Below, one piece after another: positions 29,114 through 38,895 of a stretch of 43,171 nt of DNA; position 1 is the first letter of the stretch, and the number at the start of each line of letters is the position of its first letter. The DNA comes from Caulobacterales bacterium (GTDB lineage: Bacteria; Pseudomonadota; Alphaproteobacteria; Caulobacterales; Caulobacteraceae): NCBI GenBank assembly GCA_947474805.1, contig CANJKM010000004.1, positions 1-43,171 on the forward strand, read 5' to 3'. The position numbers and the translations under genes are program-made. The notes below the pieces were generated by a model. The model worked only from the letters and a program-made list of their open reading frames with translations. It did no database searches and was not told the origin of the DNA.

Positions 29114-30849
29114 GCCTCATTTAGACCGATGGCGGGCTTCTCCTCCGCCGGCGGAGGGGGCGGGGGCGGGGGCTCCAGATTGCGCCACAGGGTCAGGGTC
29201 GTCGTCCGCCCGTTCGAATAGTTGGTTCCGCGCACCCGGCCCACCGGCGCCGCCTCCACCTTCAGCGCCGTGATCGCCTCGCGGAAGGCGGCGTCCTCGC
29301 GCGATTCGACAAGCGCCGGCCGGCCCTCGGCCAGGGCCTCGGCGGCCCCCGCGCCGCTGGTCAGCTCCGTCGTGGTGCCCAAAGCGAACACCAGGCTCGG
29401 CTCGGCATAGCCCGCCGTCGCGACCGGCCCCAGCGCCACCCCGTCGCGCGGATCGAGCCCGGTGGCCGCCAGCAGGGCCGCGGCCCGCTTCGACACCCAC
29501 AGGGGCTGCAGACTGGGCGCGACCGCCCCGGCCAGCACCCCGTGCGCTCCGATCCCGAACAGGCCGGCGGCGAGAAGGCCCGCGAGCGGCGCCCTGCGCC
29601 ACAGGCCGAGCCCCGCCGCGGCCACGGCCAGGGCCGCGAGGACGGCGGCTGCGACTCCCCAGGGCAGGCCGGTTCCGCCGTAGACCAGCGGCGCCGCGAT
29701 GGCGAGGGCGGCGACAAGGAGGCCGCCGATCAAGGCCAGGCCCGCGCCCGCCCAGCTGGTCCAACGCCCGCCCTCCCGTCCCTTCTCCATCTGGATCAGC
29801 CCGTAGGCGGCCAGCCAGGCGACCGCCCCATAGAGGGGCAGGGTGTAGTGGGGCAGCTTGGTCGGCAGGGCCTCGAACACGATCCAGGACGGGATCAGCC
29901 AGCACAGGGCGAAACGGACGCCCGGATCCTTCCGTCCCCGCCAGGCCGCCACCGCCGCCAGGGGCAGGAGAAAGGCGAAGGGGAAGCTGAGGATCGGCAA
30001 CAGGAGGGCGTGCAGCCCCGGAAGCGCGCCGTGGCTCTCGTGCGCCCCGGCCAGTTTGGGCGCCAGATCGCCGCCCACCGCCTTGCCCCAGAAACCGCCG
30101 TCGGTGGCGACGGTGATGGCCATGGCCCAGGGGCCGACAATGGCGGCCACCAGAACCAGGCCCCAGGTCCAGGACAGCCGCCGCACCCATCGCGCCTCGC
30201 GATCGGCCGCCCACAGCGCCAGCACCGCCAAGAGGACCACCATCGGCCCGACCGGCCCCTTGACCAGGATGGAAAGGCCCATTCCGAACCAGAACAGCGG
30301 CTTGGCGCTCCTTCCAGCGACGATCCCGCCGCGCGCCTCCGTATAGAGCCGGGCCAGCGCCGCCATCGCCAGGGTGAGGGCGAAACAGAGGGTCGCGTCG
30401 GTCTTGGCGATGAAGGCTTCGGTGGAGAGGATGAAGCTCCCGCCCAGGAACAGGCCCGCCGCCAGGGCTCCGGCCGGGCTGAGAAAGGCGGCCGCCCCCC
30501 AGGCGCAGGCCGCGGCGGCCGCCGCGGCGGCCAGGAGCGACGGCAGACGATAGGCGCGGATGTCGCGCCGCTCGACCGAGGAGACCAGATCGACCGCGGC
30601 GGCCTGCAGCCAATGGATGCCGACCGGCTTCTTGTCGCGCGGGACGTCCTGGAAGCGGATGTTCACAGCGTCGCCGGTCTCGAGCATCTGGGCGGTGGCC
30701 TGGGCGAACCGGGCCTCGTCGCGGTCCAGCGTCGGCAGGAACAGAAGGCCGGGCAGTCCGGCCAGCAGCGCGAACAAGGCCGCGATGGCCGGACCGCGCC
30801 AGCCGCGCGTCAGCCGGTCCGCCAGGACTATGGTTCGCTCCGCCTGCAT
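28981..30849 (-). CDS. GT39/ArnT-like (PMT superfamily) integral membrane glycosyltransferase
   Basis: 622 aa, many TMs; 'LPGLLFLPTLDRDEARFAQATAQMLETGDAVNIRFQDVPRDKKPVGIHWLQAAAVDL' is the conserved ArnT-like first loop. 3' end overlaps the GT2 gene antisense. Confidence 0.88.
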   Translation of the reverse strand: MQAERTIVLADRLTRGWRGPAIAALFALLAGLPGLLFLPTLDRDEARFAQATAQMLETGDAVNIRFQDVPRDKKPVGIHWLQAAAVDLVSSVERRDIRAYRLPSLLAAAAAAAACAWGAAAFLSPAGALAAGLFLGGSFILSTEAFIAKTDATLCFALTLAMAALARLYTEARGGIVAGRSAKPLFWFGMGLSILVKGPVGPMVVLLAVLALWAADREARWVRRLSWTWGLVLVAAIVGPWAMAITVATDGGFWGKAVGGDLAPKLAGAHESHGALPGLHALLLPILSFPFAFLLPLAAVAAWRGRKDPGVRFALCWLIPSWIVFEALPTKLPHYTLPLYGAVAWLAAYGLIQMEKGREGGRWTSWAGAGLALIGGLLVAALAIAAPLVYGGTGLPWGVAAAVLAALAVAAAGLGLWRRAPLAGLLAAGLFGIGAHGVLAGAVAPSLQPLWVSKRAAALLAATGLDPRDGVALGPVATAGYAEPSLVFALGTTTELTSGAGAAEALAEGRPALVESREDAAFREAITALKVEAAPVGRVRGTNYSNGRTTTLTLWRNLEPPPPPPPPAEEKPAIGLNEAQPLDAGRSGLPLSTGRATETSRIAGVKTKAKTARKGVSARLRK

Positions 30850-30908
30850 CGCCCTTGGCTTAGCACGCGCCCTCCCGCCGCGCGAAGAAACCCGCTACAG
30901 AGCCGCAA

Positions 30909-31631
30909 ATGTCAGAGCTTCAGGTCTCCATTGTAGTCCCGGTGTTCGACGAGTCGGGGGCCGCCCCCGCGCTCGCCGAGGAGATCGCGCTCGCCTTCGG
31001 CGGTACGCCGCACGAGATCATCTTCGTCGACGACGCCAGCAGGGACGACACCGCGCAGCGGCTCATCGCGCTGAAGACCCGGCTGCCCCAGCTGCGGGTG
31101 CTGCGCCATTCCAACAATGCGGGCCAGAGCCGCGCCGTCCGCACCGGCATTCTCGCCGCCCGCGCCCCGATCGTCGTCACCCTTGATGGCGACGGCCAGA
31201 ACGATCCGGCCGACGGACCACGGCTCGCCGCCCGTCTGGCCGCGGGCCCGCCCGAACTGGGGCTCGTCGGCGGCCGCCGCGCCAAGCGCCAGGACAGCGC
31301 CGCCAAGAAGATCGCCTCGCGCCTGGGCAACGCCGTCCGCAAGAGACTGCTCAACGACCAGGCCGACGACACCGGCTGCGGGCTGAAGGCCATGCGTCGC
31401 GAGGCCTTCCTGCGGCTTCCCTATTTCGACCACATCCACCGCTACCTGCCGGCGCTGATGCTGCGCGAAGGCTATACGGTCGCCTTCGAGGACGTCGGCC
31501 ACCGGGCCCGGACCACCGGCGCCTCCAAATACACCAACCTCGGACGGCTCTGGGCCTCGGCCTGGGATCTGATGGGCGTGATCTGGCTGGGCCGCCGGGC
31601 CCGTGTCCCCGGCGCCACGCTGGAACCCTGA
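30909..31631 (+). CDS. Glycosyltransferase family 2, DPM1-like polyprenyl-phosphate glycosyltransferase
   Basis: 'VSIVVPVFDESGAAPALAEEIALAF...IIFVDDASRDDTAQRLIALK...NNAGQSRAVRTGILAARAPIVVTLDGDGQNDPAD'; no C-terminal TMs. Confidence 0.9.
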   Translation: MSELQVSIVVPVFDESGAAPALAEEIALAFGGTPHEIIFVDDASRDDTAQRLIALKTRLPQLRVLRHSNNAGQSRAVRTGILAARAPIVVTLDGDGQNDPADGPRLAARLAAGPPELGLVGGRRAKRQDSAAKKIASRLGNAVRKRLLNDQADDTGCGLKAMRREAFLRLPYFDHIHRYLPALMLREGYTVAFEDVGHRARTTGASKYTNLGRLWASAWDLMGVIWLGRRARVPGATLEP

Positions 31632-32071
31632 TTCGACGCCCGTCGTAAAAATATCGCAGCGCGGTGGAACCATGGCCTAGCGACCCCGTTGAGGGTTCGT
31701 CGAAGGCAGGGGAGGCTGAGGGGAATAGGCGCGTTTATGGATTTCGCACACTGGCGTGAGCCGGGCGCGGACAGCCCTGAATTCGCCGTGTGGCGCTTTC
31801 GCGACAACACCCATCACGGGCGTTGCTTGCGCCAGAGCAAAGTCTCCCGGCTTTTTTTCTCGCCTGATTGTTGAACGGACTGGTCCCGAGAGCCGGACCC
31901 ATCGACAATTGCGGCTTGGCTGGTTAGCTTGTCCGCACGGCGATTATGACTTCGGGGCGATAATTCGGCGGTGTTGCCTGCGTGACACTGTCGCACCCCG
32001 AACGGCCTGTTATAGATTTTCGCTAGATCGGGGGCTTCTCGATCACCGAACTGAGAAGAGGGTTTCGCAAT

Positions 32072-33343
32072 ATGAAGATTAAACTCCTGGCAGGGGTGGC
32101 TTTGGTCGCGATGGCAGTGACCACCGGCGCCAACGCTGCTCCGGTGATCGAAGGCTGGTACGGCGCGCTCGATATCGGCCGCCACCAGGCCAACGATTGG
32201 AACGGCACCTCGGCGGCCAACGCCCCCGACGGCACGCCTTACAAATATTCGTTCGGCACCGACGACGACTGGGCAGGCTTCGCCCGTCTCGGCTACCGCG
32301 TCGCGCCGCATTGGCGCGTTGATCTCGAAGGCGGCTACCGCAAGGGCGACCTCGAGAACGTGGTCGGCTCGAGCACCCGCGGCCCGTCCTCGCGCCTCTG
32401 CGCTCCGGGCGTTGTTCGCTCCGGCGCCGCCGCCTTCTGCGGTTCGCCCGCCGGCAAGCTCGATTCCTACACTCTGATGGGCAATGTCATCTTCGACATG
32501 GCGCCCGCCAGCCGCGTCAATCCCTTCATCGGCGCCGGCGTCGGCGTCAACCGCACCTCGATGGAAGCGCTGGGCCAGTTCGCCACGGTTCCGCTGCCCG
32601 TCACGGCCGCGAACCCGGCTTACCAGAACCTGTCGATCGCCGATAAGGACACCGCTCTGGCCGTCCAAGGCATCGCGGGCCTCGAGTTCCGCGCTACCGA
32701 CACGGTTTCGCTGGACCTGACCTACCGCTACCTGACCGGTTCGCGTCAGACCTTCAACTCGGTCGGCACCGCCGCTCTTCAGCCGGGCGCCTTCCGCGGC
32801 CGTTATCAAGACCAGTCGCTGACCCTGGGCGTCCGCGTCGCCTTCGGTAAGCCGCCGGCTCCGCCCCCGCCGCCGGCTCCGCCCCCGCCGCCTCCCCCGC
32901 CGCCGCCGCCTCCCCCGCCGCCTCCCCCGCCTCCCCCGCCCCCGCCGGCGCCGGAAGCTCGGGAATTCATCGTCTACTTCCCGTTCGATCAGTCGATCCT
33001 GACCACGGACGCCCAGGCCGTCATCCAACAAGCGGCTCAGTACGCTTCGTCGGGCGCCGCGACCCAGGTCGTCGTCATCGGTCACGCCGACACCTCGGGC
33101 TCGCTGAACTACAACGTTCGCCTGTCCGAGCGCCGTGCGAAGGTTGTCGCCGACGCCCTGGTGGGCCTGGGCGTGAACCAAGGCGTGCTGCAAGTTGACT
33201 GGAAGGGCGAAACCGCCCCGGCCGTCGCCACTGGCGATGGCGTGAAGGAGCCGCTGAACCGTCGTTCGACGATCAGCATCAACTTCGCCGGTCAGCAAGG
33301 CGCGGCCGCGGTCGTCTCCTCGACCCCGGTTCCGAATAACTAA
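32072..33343 (+). CDS. OmpA family outer membrane protein with poly-proline linker
   Basis: Signal peptide MKIKLLAGVALVAMAVTTGANAAP, N-terminal beta-barrel, Pro-rich linker, C-terminal OmpA domain 'FIVYFPFDQSILTTDAQAVIQQAAQYA...VVIGHADTSGSLNYNVRLSERRAKVVADALV'. Confidence 0.95.
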   Translation: MKIKLLAGVALVAMAVTTGANAAPVIEGWYGALDIGRHQANDWNGTSAANAPDGTPYKYSFGTDDDWAGFARLGYRVAPHWRVDLEGGYRKGDLENVVGSSTRGPSSRLCAPGVVRSGAAAFCGSPAGKLDSYTLMGNVIFDMAPASRVNPFIGAGVGVNRTSMEALGQFATVPLPVTAANPAYQNLSIADKDTALAVQGIAGLEFRATDTVSLDLTYRYLTGSRQTFNSVGTAALQPGAFRGRYQDQSLTLGVRVAFGKPPAPPPPPAPPPPPPPPPPPPPPPPPPPPPPPAPEAREFIVYFPFDQSILTTDAQAVIQQAAQYASSGAATQVVVIGHADTSGSLNYNVRLSERRAKVVADALVGLGVNQGVLQVDWKGETAPAVATGDGVKEPLNRRSTISINFAGQQGAAAVVSSTPVPNN

Positions 33344-33396
33344 GACCGAAGATCGGGAGCTCGGCTCAGGCCGGGCTCCCAGCTTTGGAAGATCTG

Positions 33397-33424
33397 AGGG
33401 CCCGGCGCCAGCCGGGCCCTTTTT
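33397..33424 (+). terminator. Rho-independent terminator of the ompA-like gene
   Basis: AGGGCCCGGC-GCCA-GCCGGGCCCT followed by TTTT; 10-bp perfect stem. Confidence 0.88.
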
Positions 33425-33450
33425 CTATGCGCGCGGCGCGCGCCCTGCGC

Positions 33451-33547
33451 CCCTCGAGACGGCGGTTCGCCCCGCCTCAGGATGACGGGCGGTTTTGCAC
33501 TCTAATTCGTCATGCTGAGGAGCGCCCGCAAAGGGCGCGTCTCGAAG
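33451..33547. repeat. Dispersed palindromic intergenic repeat (CGAGACG...CCTCAGGATGACG...CGTCATGCTGAGG...CGTCTCG)
   Basis: Outer CGAGACG/CGTCTCG and inner CCTCAGGATGACG/CGTCATGCTGAGG inverted arms. Confidence 0.7.
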
Positions 33548-33560
33548 CCCGCACACCGCG

Positions 33561-35207
33561 TCAGCGGGGCTCCAACGCCGGCGGCGGAAAAGGCCGCCCG
33601 GTGCGCGGGTTGCGCGGGCGGGGGGCGAAGCCCAGGCCGTCGAACAGGGTCACGGTCAGGGCCCGCTTGGAGTCGAGCGGCAGGCGCCGCCGCTCCAGCC
33701 GCTCGTGACGGGTGAAATCGGCGGCCACCTCGGCCGGATAGCTGACCGCCGCGACCAGCACACGCGCCCCGTCGCCGGCCCGCAATGGAGCGGTCGCCTC
33801 GGCCTCGTTGCGGGCCCGCACCTCGCGCACCCACATTCTGAGCGGCGGCGCGCCGGGGCGGGCGAAATCGTCACGCCCGTAATAGGCCAGGGCGTTGAAC
33901 AGGAAGCGGTCATCGGCGGCGACGGCGTCCGGCCGGACCCCGCTCCGCGAGCGCGCCAGCACGGCGGCGGTCGCCTCCGACCAGCCCCGCGCCCGTTTGA
34001 CGCTGTTGCCCAGCCCGGCCCGGTCGGCGAGCGACGGCCGGGCGAACATCGCCAGGAAGACCAGGGCCAAGAGCCCCTGAAACACCACCGTGGCCGCGAG
34101 CGCCTTGTCGGCCCGCCGGCGCACCAGCCAGGCCGCCGCCAGGATCGAGCCGGCGGCGTAGGCCGCCGCGGCCCAGTTGGCGTTGGCGCGGGCGATGGCC
34201 GCCTCGGCCAGGGCGACCGCGAGGGCCGGGACCGCCAGACAGAGGAGCATCAGATCGGCCTCTCGCAGGCCTTGGGCCCCCGCATCGTCAGTCTTGCGGC
34301 GCAACAGGGCGACCCCGCCGATCAGCAGCACGGCGAAGGGGACCGGCCCGAACACACCGAACTGCGACAGCAGGAAGCCCGGCGCCTGACGGGGGTCCAG
34401 CAGCGAGCGCGCCGGCGCCGCCGCCTCGGCCGAGCCCCAGTCGGCGGCGTCGGCGGTGTGGGCCAGGGTCGAGAGGCCGTGCGTGAGGTTCCAGCCTAGG
34501 TTGGGCGACAGCAACAGCAGGAAGAGGCCCGCGGCCAGCAGGGCCGAGAGCGGGTCCCAGCGCCGCCGCGCCGAAGCGCTGACGGCGGCGTGGAGCAGCA
34601 CGCCCAGCCCGACATAGACGGCGGCGTATTTGGCCAGCATAGCCAGCCCTAGGGCGGCGCCGAGGCAGGCCGCCGCCCGCCGCCGTGTCCGGGCCTCCGG
34701 CGCGGTCATCAGGGCCGCATAGGCCCAAACCGCCAGGGCCAGGAAGGCCATCAGCGGCGCGTCGGTCGCGATCACCGCCGAGGACAGCTGCACGCCCGGC
34801 ATCAGGCTGTAGATGACCGCGGTCACGAGCCCGATCCAGCCCGGCCCGTAGAGTCGGACCGCGGCCCTCGCCAGGGCCAGGGCGGCGACGGCGTGAAAGA
34901 CCGGGGCCGATAGCCGCACCCAGGCCTCGTCCTGGCCGCCGATGGCGCTGGTGATGCGTATCGCCCAGGCGATCAGCGGTGGCTTGGAGAAGTAGCCGAG
35001 CCCCAGCCGGCGCGACCAGACCCAGTACTGGGCCTCGTCCGGATAGAGCTCCAAAGGGCTGACGAAGAGCGCCGCGACGCGCAGGGCGAGGAGGCAGAAA
35101 ACCAAGACCAGGCATAGGGTCCAGGGATCGGAGCAGGACGAGGCCCACGCGCCGGCGCCGACCCCCGAAGGGGCCCGCGAAGCGGTCGCGCGTCCAGCCT
35201 TGACCAT
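33561..35207 (-). CDS. GT39 family (PMT_2-like) integral membrane glycosyltransferase
   Basis: 548 aa, multi-TM; 'SPLELYPDEAQYWVWSRRLGLGYFSKPPLIAWAIRITSAIGG' catalytic loop. Confidence 0.9.
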   Translation of the reverse strand: MVKAGRATASRAPSGVGAGAWASSCSDPWTLCLVLVFCLLALRVAALFVSPLELYPDEAQYWVWSRRLGLGYFSKPPLIAWAIRITSAIGGQDEAWVRLSAPVFHAVAALALARAAVRLYGPGWIGLVTAVIYSLMPGVQLSSAVIATDAPLMAFLALAVWAYAALMTAPEARTRRRAAACLGAALGLAMLAKYAAVYVGLGVLLHAAVSASARRRWDPLSALLAAGLFLLLLSPNLGWNLTHGLSTLAHTADAADWGSAEAAAPARSLLDPRQAPGFLLSQFGVFGPVPFAVLLIGGVALLRRKTDDAGAQGLREADLMLLCLAVPALAVALAEAAIARANANWAAAAYAAGSILAAAWLVRRRADKALAATVVFQGLLALVFLAMFARPSLADRAGLGNSVKRARGWSEATAAVLARSRSGVRPDAVAADDRFLFNALAYYGRDDFARPGAPPLRMWVREVRARNEAEATAPLRAGDGARVLVAAVSYPAEVAADFTRHERLERRRLPLDSKRALTVTLFDGLGFAPRPRNPRTGRPFPPPALEPR

Positions 35208-35423
35208 TCCCTCTCCTCAGTGTTCGGCGGCCCAACGCCCACCGTTGAGGCGCCACGCCGTGTTTTTGCGCACCGTTGCCGATGTGCCACGCCCATGTGC
35301 CCGCGCAATTACAAAGGTGTCATGAAAGCTTGCGAGAGAGCTTGGAAGCCGCTTCAAGAACATATTGAGGCAGGTTTTGGGCGAAAGTCCGGCCCTCCGC
35401 AGGGGATGGTAAGGGGATCATCG

Positions 35424-38400
35424 ATGTCTATGAAAAAATTCGGTTGGCTTGCGTCAACCTCGCTGGCCGGTAGCGCGGGCCTTTCCGTCGGTCTGACCCG
35501 GCTCGGCGCCGGCGCCGCGCTGGCTGCTCTGGCCCTGGCCTCCGCGCCCGCCGCCTACGCCCAGGAAACCACCTCCGCCATCCAGGGCGCCGTGGTCTCG
35601 GGCGGCATTCCGGCGGCCAATGTCGCCGTCACCATCCTGCACACGCCCTCGGGAACCCGCCAGCAGCTGTCGACCAACAACGAAGGCCGGTTCGACGCCC
35701 GCGGCCTGCGCGTCGGCGGACCCTACACCATCACCGTCGGGTCCAAGTCGTACAACGACATCTATATCGACCTCGGCAAGACCTTCGCCTTCAACGCCGA
35801 TCTCGCCGCCGCCGACGAGATCTCGGCCGTCGAGGTTGTCTCCACCGCCACCCGCTCCAGCGACCAGGGCCCGCGCACGGTCCTGAACCGCGACGCCATC
35901 CAGTCGGTGGTCTCGGTCAACCGCGACATCCGCGACCTGGCCCGCCGCGACATCCTCGTTTCGCAAGACCTTCGCGCCCGGGGCGGCGCTAACGAGGGCG
36001 GCATCTCGATCGCGGGCTCCAACCCCCGCTTCAACCGCATCACCGTCGACGGCGTCTCGGCCAACGACACCTACGGCCTGGCCCAGGGCGGCCTGACCAC
36101 CTCGCGCGGCCCGGTCACCCTGGACGCGGTCGAGCAGTTCGTGATCTCGGCCGTGCCGACCGACGTGGAGAACGGCGACTTCACCGGCGGCGCCATGAAC
36201 CTGGTGCTGCGCTCGGGCCAGAACGACTTCCACGGCACGGCCTTCATCAACTACCTAAACGACGGCCTGGTCGGCACCAGAATCGGCAACCTCAACACCC
36301 GTGTGAAGGTGCCGATCAGCCAGACCAATTGGGGCGGCTTCCTGTCGGGCCCGCTGTGGAAGGACAAGCTGTTCTTCGCGGCCTCCTACGAGACCTACAA
36401 GACCTCCGACGCCACCGGCTTCGGCCCCACCGGCGCGGGCTTCCCCAACGCGGTTCTCAACCTGCCCCAGGCCGGGTTCGACAATGTGGTGAACATCTAC
36501 AACACCGGCTACGCGTCCAAGTTCAACATCGGCAACGTCGCCTCGACCCAGCCGGTCACCGACAAGAAGTATTCGGCCAAGATCGACTGGAACATCATGG
36601 ACGGCCAGCGGGCCTCCTTCACCTACCGCTACGCTGCCTCGAGCGCGGTCCAGCGCACCGACGCGGGCGTCACCACCCTGACCCCGACCTCGCACTGGTA
36701 CACCCAGTCCAACAAGGACGAGGCCTACACCTTCGAGCTGAACTCGCGCTGGACCGACAAGCTCGTCACCAACTTCCGGGCCACCAAGCGTTCCTACGTC
36801 AACGGCCAGAACCCGCCGTCCGGCCAAAACTACTCGGATGTTGCGGTCTGCACCGCGCCCAGCGCCGACGCCAACCTGGTCGCCTGCGGGGCCGGCTTCA
36901 GCCAGGTCCGCTTCGGGCCCGACAGCTTCCGCCACGCCAACGTCCTGTCGTCCAAGGAGCTGCGGTTCAACTTCCAGGCCGAATACACCCTGGGCAGCAA
37001 CCTTTTGAAGGTCGGCATGCAGGCCCGCCAAGCCAAGCCCTACAACCTCTTCCTGCCGCAGTCGCGCGGTGTCTACTACTTCGACAGCATCGCCGACTTC
37101 CAGGCCGGCCGCGCCTCGCGCCTGCAGTACGCCAACGCCGTCACCGGCAACCCGATCGACGCGGCCTTCGCCACCAACTACTGGACCTATTCCTTCTTCT
37201 TCCAGGACGCCCTGAACATCACCGACAATCTGAAGGTGACGGCCGGCTTCCGCTACGACTGGTACTCCTACCCCGACAAGCCGATCTTCAACCCCAACTT
37301 CACGGCGCGGAACGGCTTCACCAACCAGGGCAATATCGACGGCAAGTCCGTCGTCCAGCCGCGGGTCTCGGCCGAGTGGCGGGCGACCAGCCACCTGAAG
37401 ATCAACGGCGGCTTTGGCCTGTTCGCCGGCGGCACCCCCGACGTCATAACCGGCGTGCCCTTCTCCAACACAGGCTACGCCACCACCAATATCGACATCC
37501 AGCGCACCGCCACCGGCTTCACCGAGACCACGGGCGCGGGTGGGTTCACCCCGGCCATCGGCTCGCTGGCGCTCGACAACCTGAACCGCGACCCGACCTT
37601 CGGCTACACGGTCCCGGCCAATGTTCAGGCCCTGCAGCGCGGCACCCTGACCGGCACGCCTCTAATCCCGCCAGCGGCCGAGACCATCGCCATGTCCCCG
37701 ACGTTCAAGATGCCGGGCCAGTGGAAGGCCTTCTTGTCGGCCAAGTGGGACTTCAAGGGCTGGGACGTCGGCCTGGACGGGGTCGCCTCCAAGGCCTCCA
37801 ACGAGATCGCCTATACCGACACCAAGGCCCAATATCTGATCATCAACGGCCAGACCCAGGTGACCCCCGACGGCCGCATCCGCTACGACGGCCTGCCCAA
37901 CGGCACCACGCCCGGCAAGACCTCGAACAACGCCGGTTCGAACCGCGACCTCATCATCACCAACGTCAAGAACGGCGGCCGTAACTGGGTGGTGGGCGTC
38001 AGCGCGTCAAAGTCCTGGGACTTCGGCGGCGACTTCGCCATCGGCTACTCGCGCAGCCACGCCACCGACACCGGTCCGGGCCTGCGTTTCGGCACCACGG
38101 CCGGCTCGCTCTACGCCAGCGTGCCGCGTCTCGGCGACGTGAACGCCCCGGCCTATGTTGATCGCTCGGTCGATGAGATCAAGAACCGGTGGAAGATGCA
38201 ACTTGGCTATCGCCACGAGTTCTTCGGCGACAACGAGACCCGCCTGACCCTGTTCGGCGAGCGTCAATCGGGCCGTCCGTTCGGCTTCATCATGTCGGAC
38301 TCGGCCTCGGGCCGCAGCCCGGTGTTCGGGGTCAACCAGACCGCCTGGCAGCTGTATGTGCCCGACTTCGCCAATGCGAGCGGCCTGAACGCGGGCCTGG

Positions 38401-38819
38401 TCACCTTCGCCACCCAGGCCGACTTCGACCTGTTCAAGGCCTATACCGCCCGGTTCAACCTCAAGCAGGGCCAGATCCAGCGGAAGTACCAAAACACCAA
38501 CCCGTCGATCAACCGGCTGGACTTCCAGATCAGTCAGCAGTTCCCGACCATCATAAAGGGTCACAAGATCCGCGTGGTGGCCGATATGCGCAACCTGCTG
38601 AACTTCATCGACAACGACTGGGGCGTGGCCAAGGAATACTCGGACGTCACCAGCCTGGCCCGGGTCCAGTGCGCCGACGCCTCGGGGGCCGCGGTCGCGG
38701 CCAACAGCGCCGTCTGCGCCCGCTACCGCTACTCGCTGGTGCCGGTCACCGTGCCCTACCAGGTCAACAACGGCCTCTCGCTCTGGTACGCCCAGATCAG
38801 CTTCCGCTACGAGTTCTAA
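35424..38819 (+). CDS. TonB-dependent receptor, Oar-like, with N-terminal carboxypeptidase-regulatory-like domain
   Basis: Start at ATG 35424 (MSMKKFGWLASTSLAGSAGL...) preferred because a signal peptide ending AYAQ follows; 'AIQGAVVSGGIPAANVAVTILHTPSGTRQQLSTNNEGRFDARGLRVGGPYTITV', plug and barrel, C-terminal 'ISFRYEF'. Confidence 0.92.
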   Translation: MSMKKFGWLASTSLAGSAGLSVGLTRLGAGAALAALALASAPAAYAQETTSAIQGAVVSGGIPAANVAVTILHTPSGTRQQLSTNNEGRFDARGLRVGGPYTITVGSKSYNDIYIDLGKTFAFNADLAAADEISAVEVVSTATRSSDQGPRTVLNRDAIQSVVSVNRDIRDLARRDILVSQDLRARGGANEGGISIAGSNPRFNRITVDGVSANDTYGLAQGGLTTSRGPVTLDAVEQFVISAVPTDVENGDFTGGAMNLVLRSGQNDFHGTAFINYLNDGLVGTRIGNLNTRVKVPISQTNWGGFLSGPLWKDKLFFAASYETYKTSDATGFGPTGAGFPNAVLNLPQAGFDNVVNIYNTGYASKFNIGNVASTQPVTDKKYSAKIDWNIMDGQRASFTYRYAASSAVQRTDAGVTTLTPTSHWYTQSNKDEAYTFELNSRWTDKLVTNFRATKRSYVNGQNPPSGQNYSDVAVCTAPSADANLVACGAGFSQVRFGPDSFRHANVLSSKELRFNFQAEYTLGSNLLKVGMQARQAKPYNLFLPQSRGVYYFDSIADFQAGRASRLQYANAVTGNPIDAAFATNYWTYSFFFQDALNITDNLKVTAGFRYDWYSYPDKPIFNPNFTARNGFTNQGNIDGKSVVQPRVSAEWRATSHLKINGGFGLFAGGTPDVITGVPFSNTGYATTNIDIQRTATGFTETTGAGGFTPAIGSLALDNLNRDPTFGYTVPANVQALQRGTLTGTPLIPPAAETIAMSPTFKMPGQWKAFLSAKWDFKGWDVGLDGVASKASNEIAYTDTKAQYLIINGQTQVTPDGRIRYDGLPNGTTPGKTSNNAGSNRDLIITNVKNGGRNWVVGVSASKSWDFGGDFAIGYSRSHATDTGPGLRFGTTAGSLYASVPRLGDVNAPAYVDRSVDEIKNRWKMQLGYRHEFFGDNETRLTLFGERQSGRPFGFIMSDSASGRSPVFGVNQTAWQLYVPDFANASGLNAGLVTFATQADFDLFKAYTARFNLKQGQIQRKYQNTNPSINRLDFQISQQFPTIIKGHKIRVVADMRNLLNFIDNDWGVAKEYSDVTSLARVQCADASGAAVAANSAVCARYRYSLVPVTVPYQVNNGLSLWYAQISFRYEF

Positions 38820-38843
38820 GCCGCGGACGTTTGAGCCAATATG

Positions 38844-38880
38844 CGCCCGTCCCGGGAGACCGGGGCGGGCGTTCTCTTTT
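38844..38880 (+). terminator. Rho-independent terminator after the TonB-dependent receptor
   Basis: CGCCCGTCCCGG-GAGA-CCGGGGCGGGCG followed by TTCTCTTTT. Confidence 0.75.
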
Positions 38881-38895
38881 GCGCGAGGCTCCACG

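Noticed and set aside
29542-30936. 464-aa plus-strand ORF opposite GT39
   Set aside because: Gln/Arg/Gly-rich antisense ORF without recognisable domains.
31689-31874. 61-aa ORF in the ompA upstream gap
   Set aside because: No convincing RBS or recognisable features; likely chance ORF.
31814-33298. 494-aa minus-strand ORF opposite the OmpA gene
   Set aside because: Arg/Gly low-complexity translation of the proline-codon tract; OmpA on the + strand is unambiguous.
36255-37394. 379-aa minus-strand ORF opposite the TonB receptor
   Set aside because: Antisense shadow ORF; the receptor reading is strongly supported.
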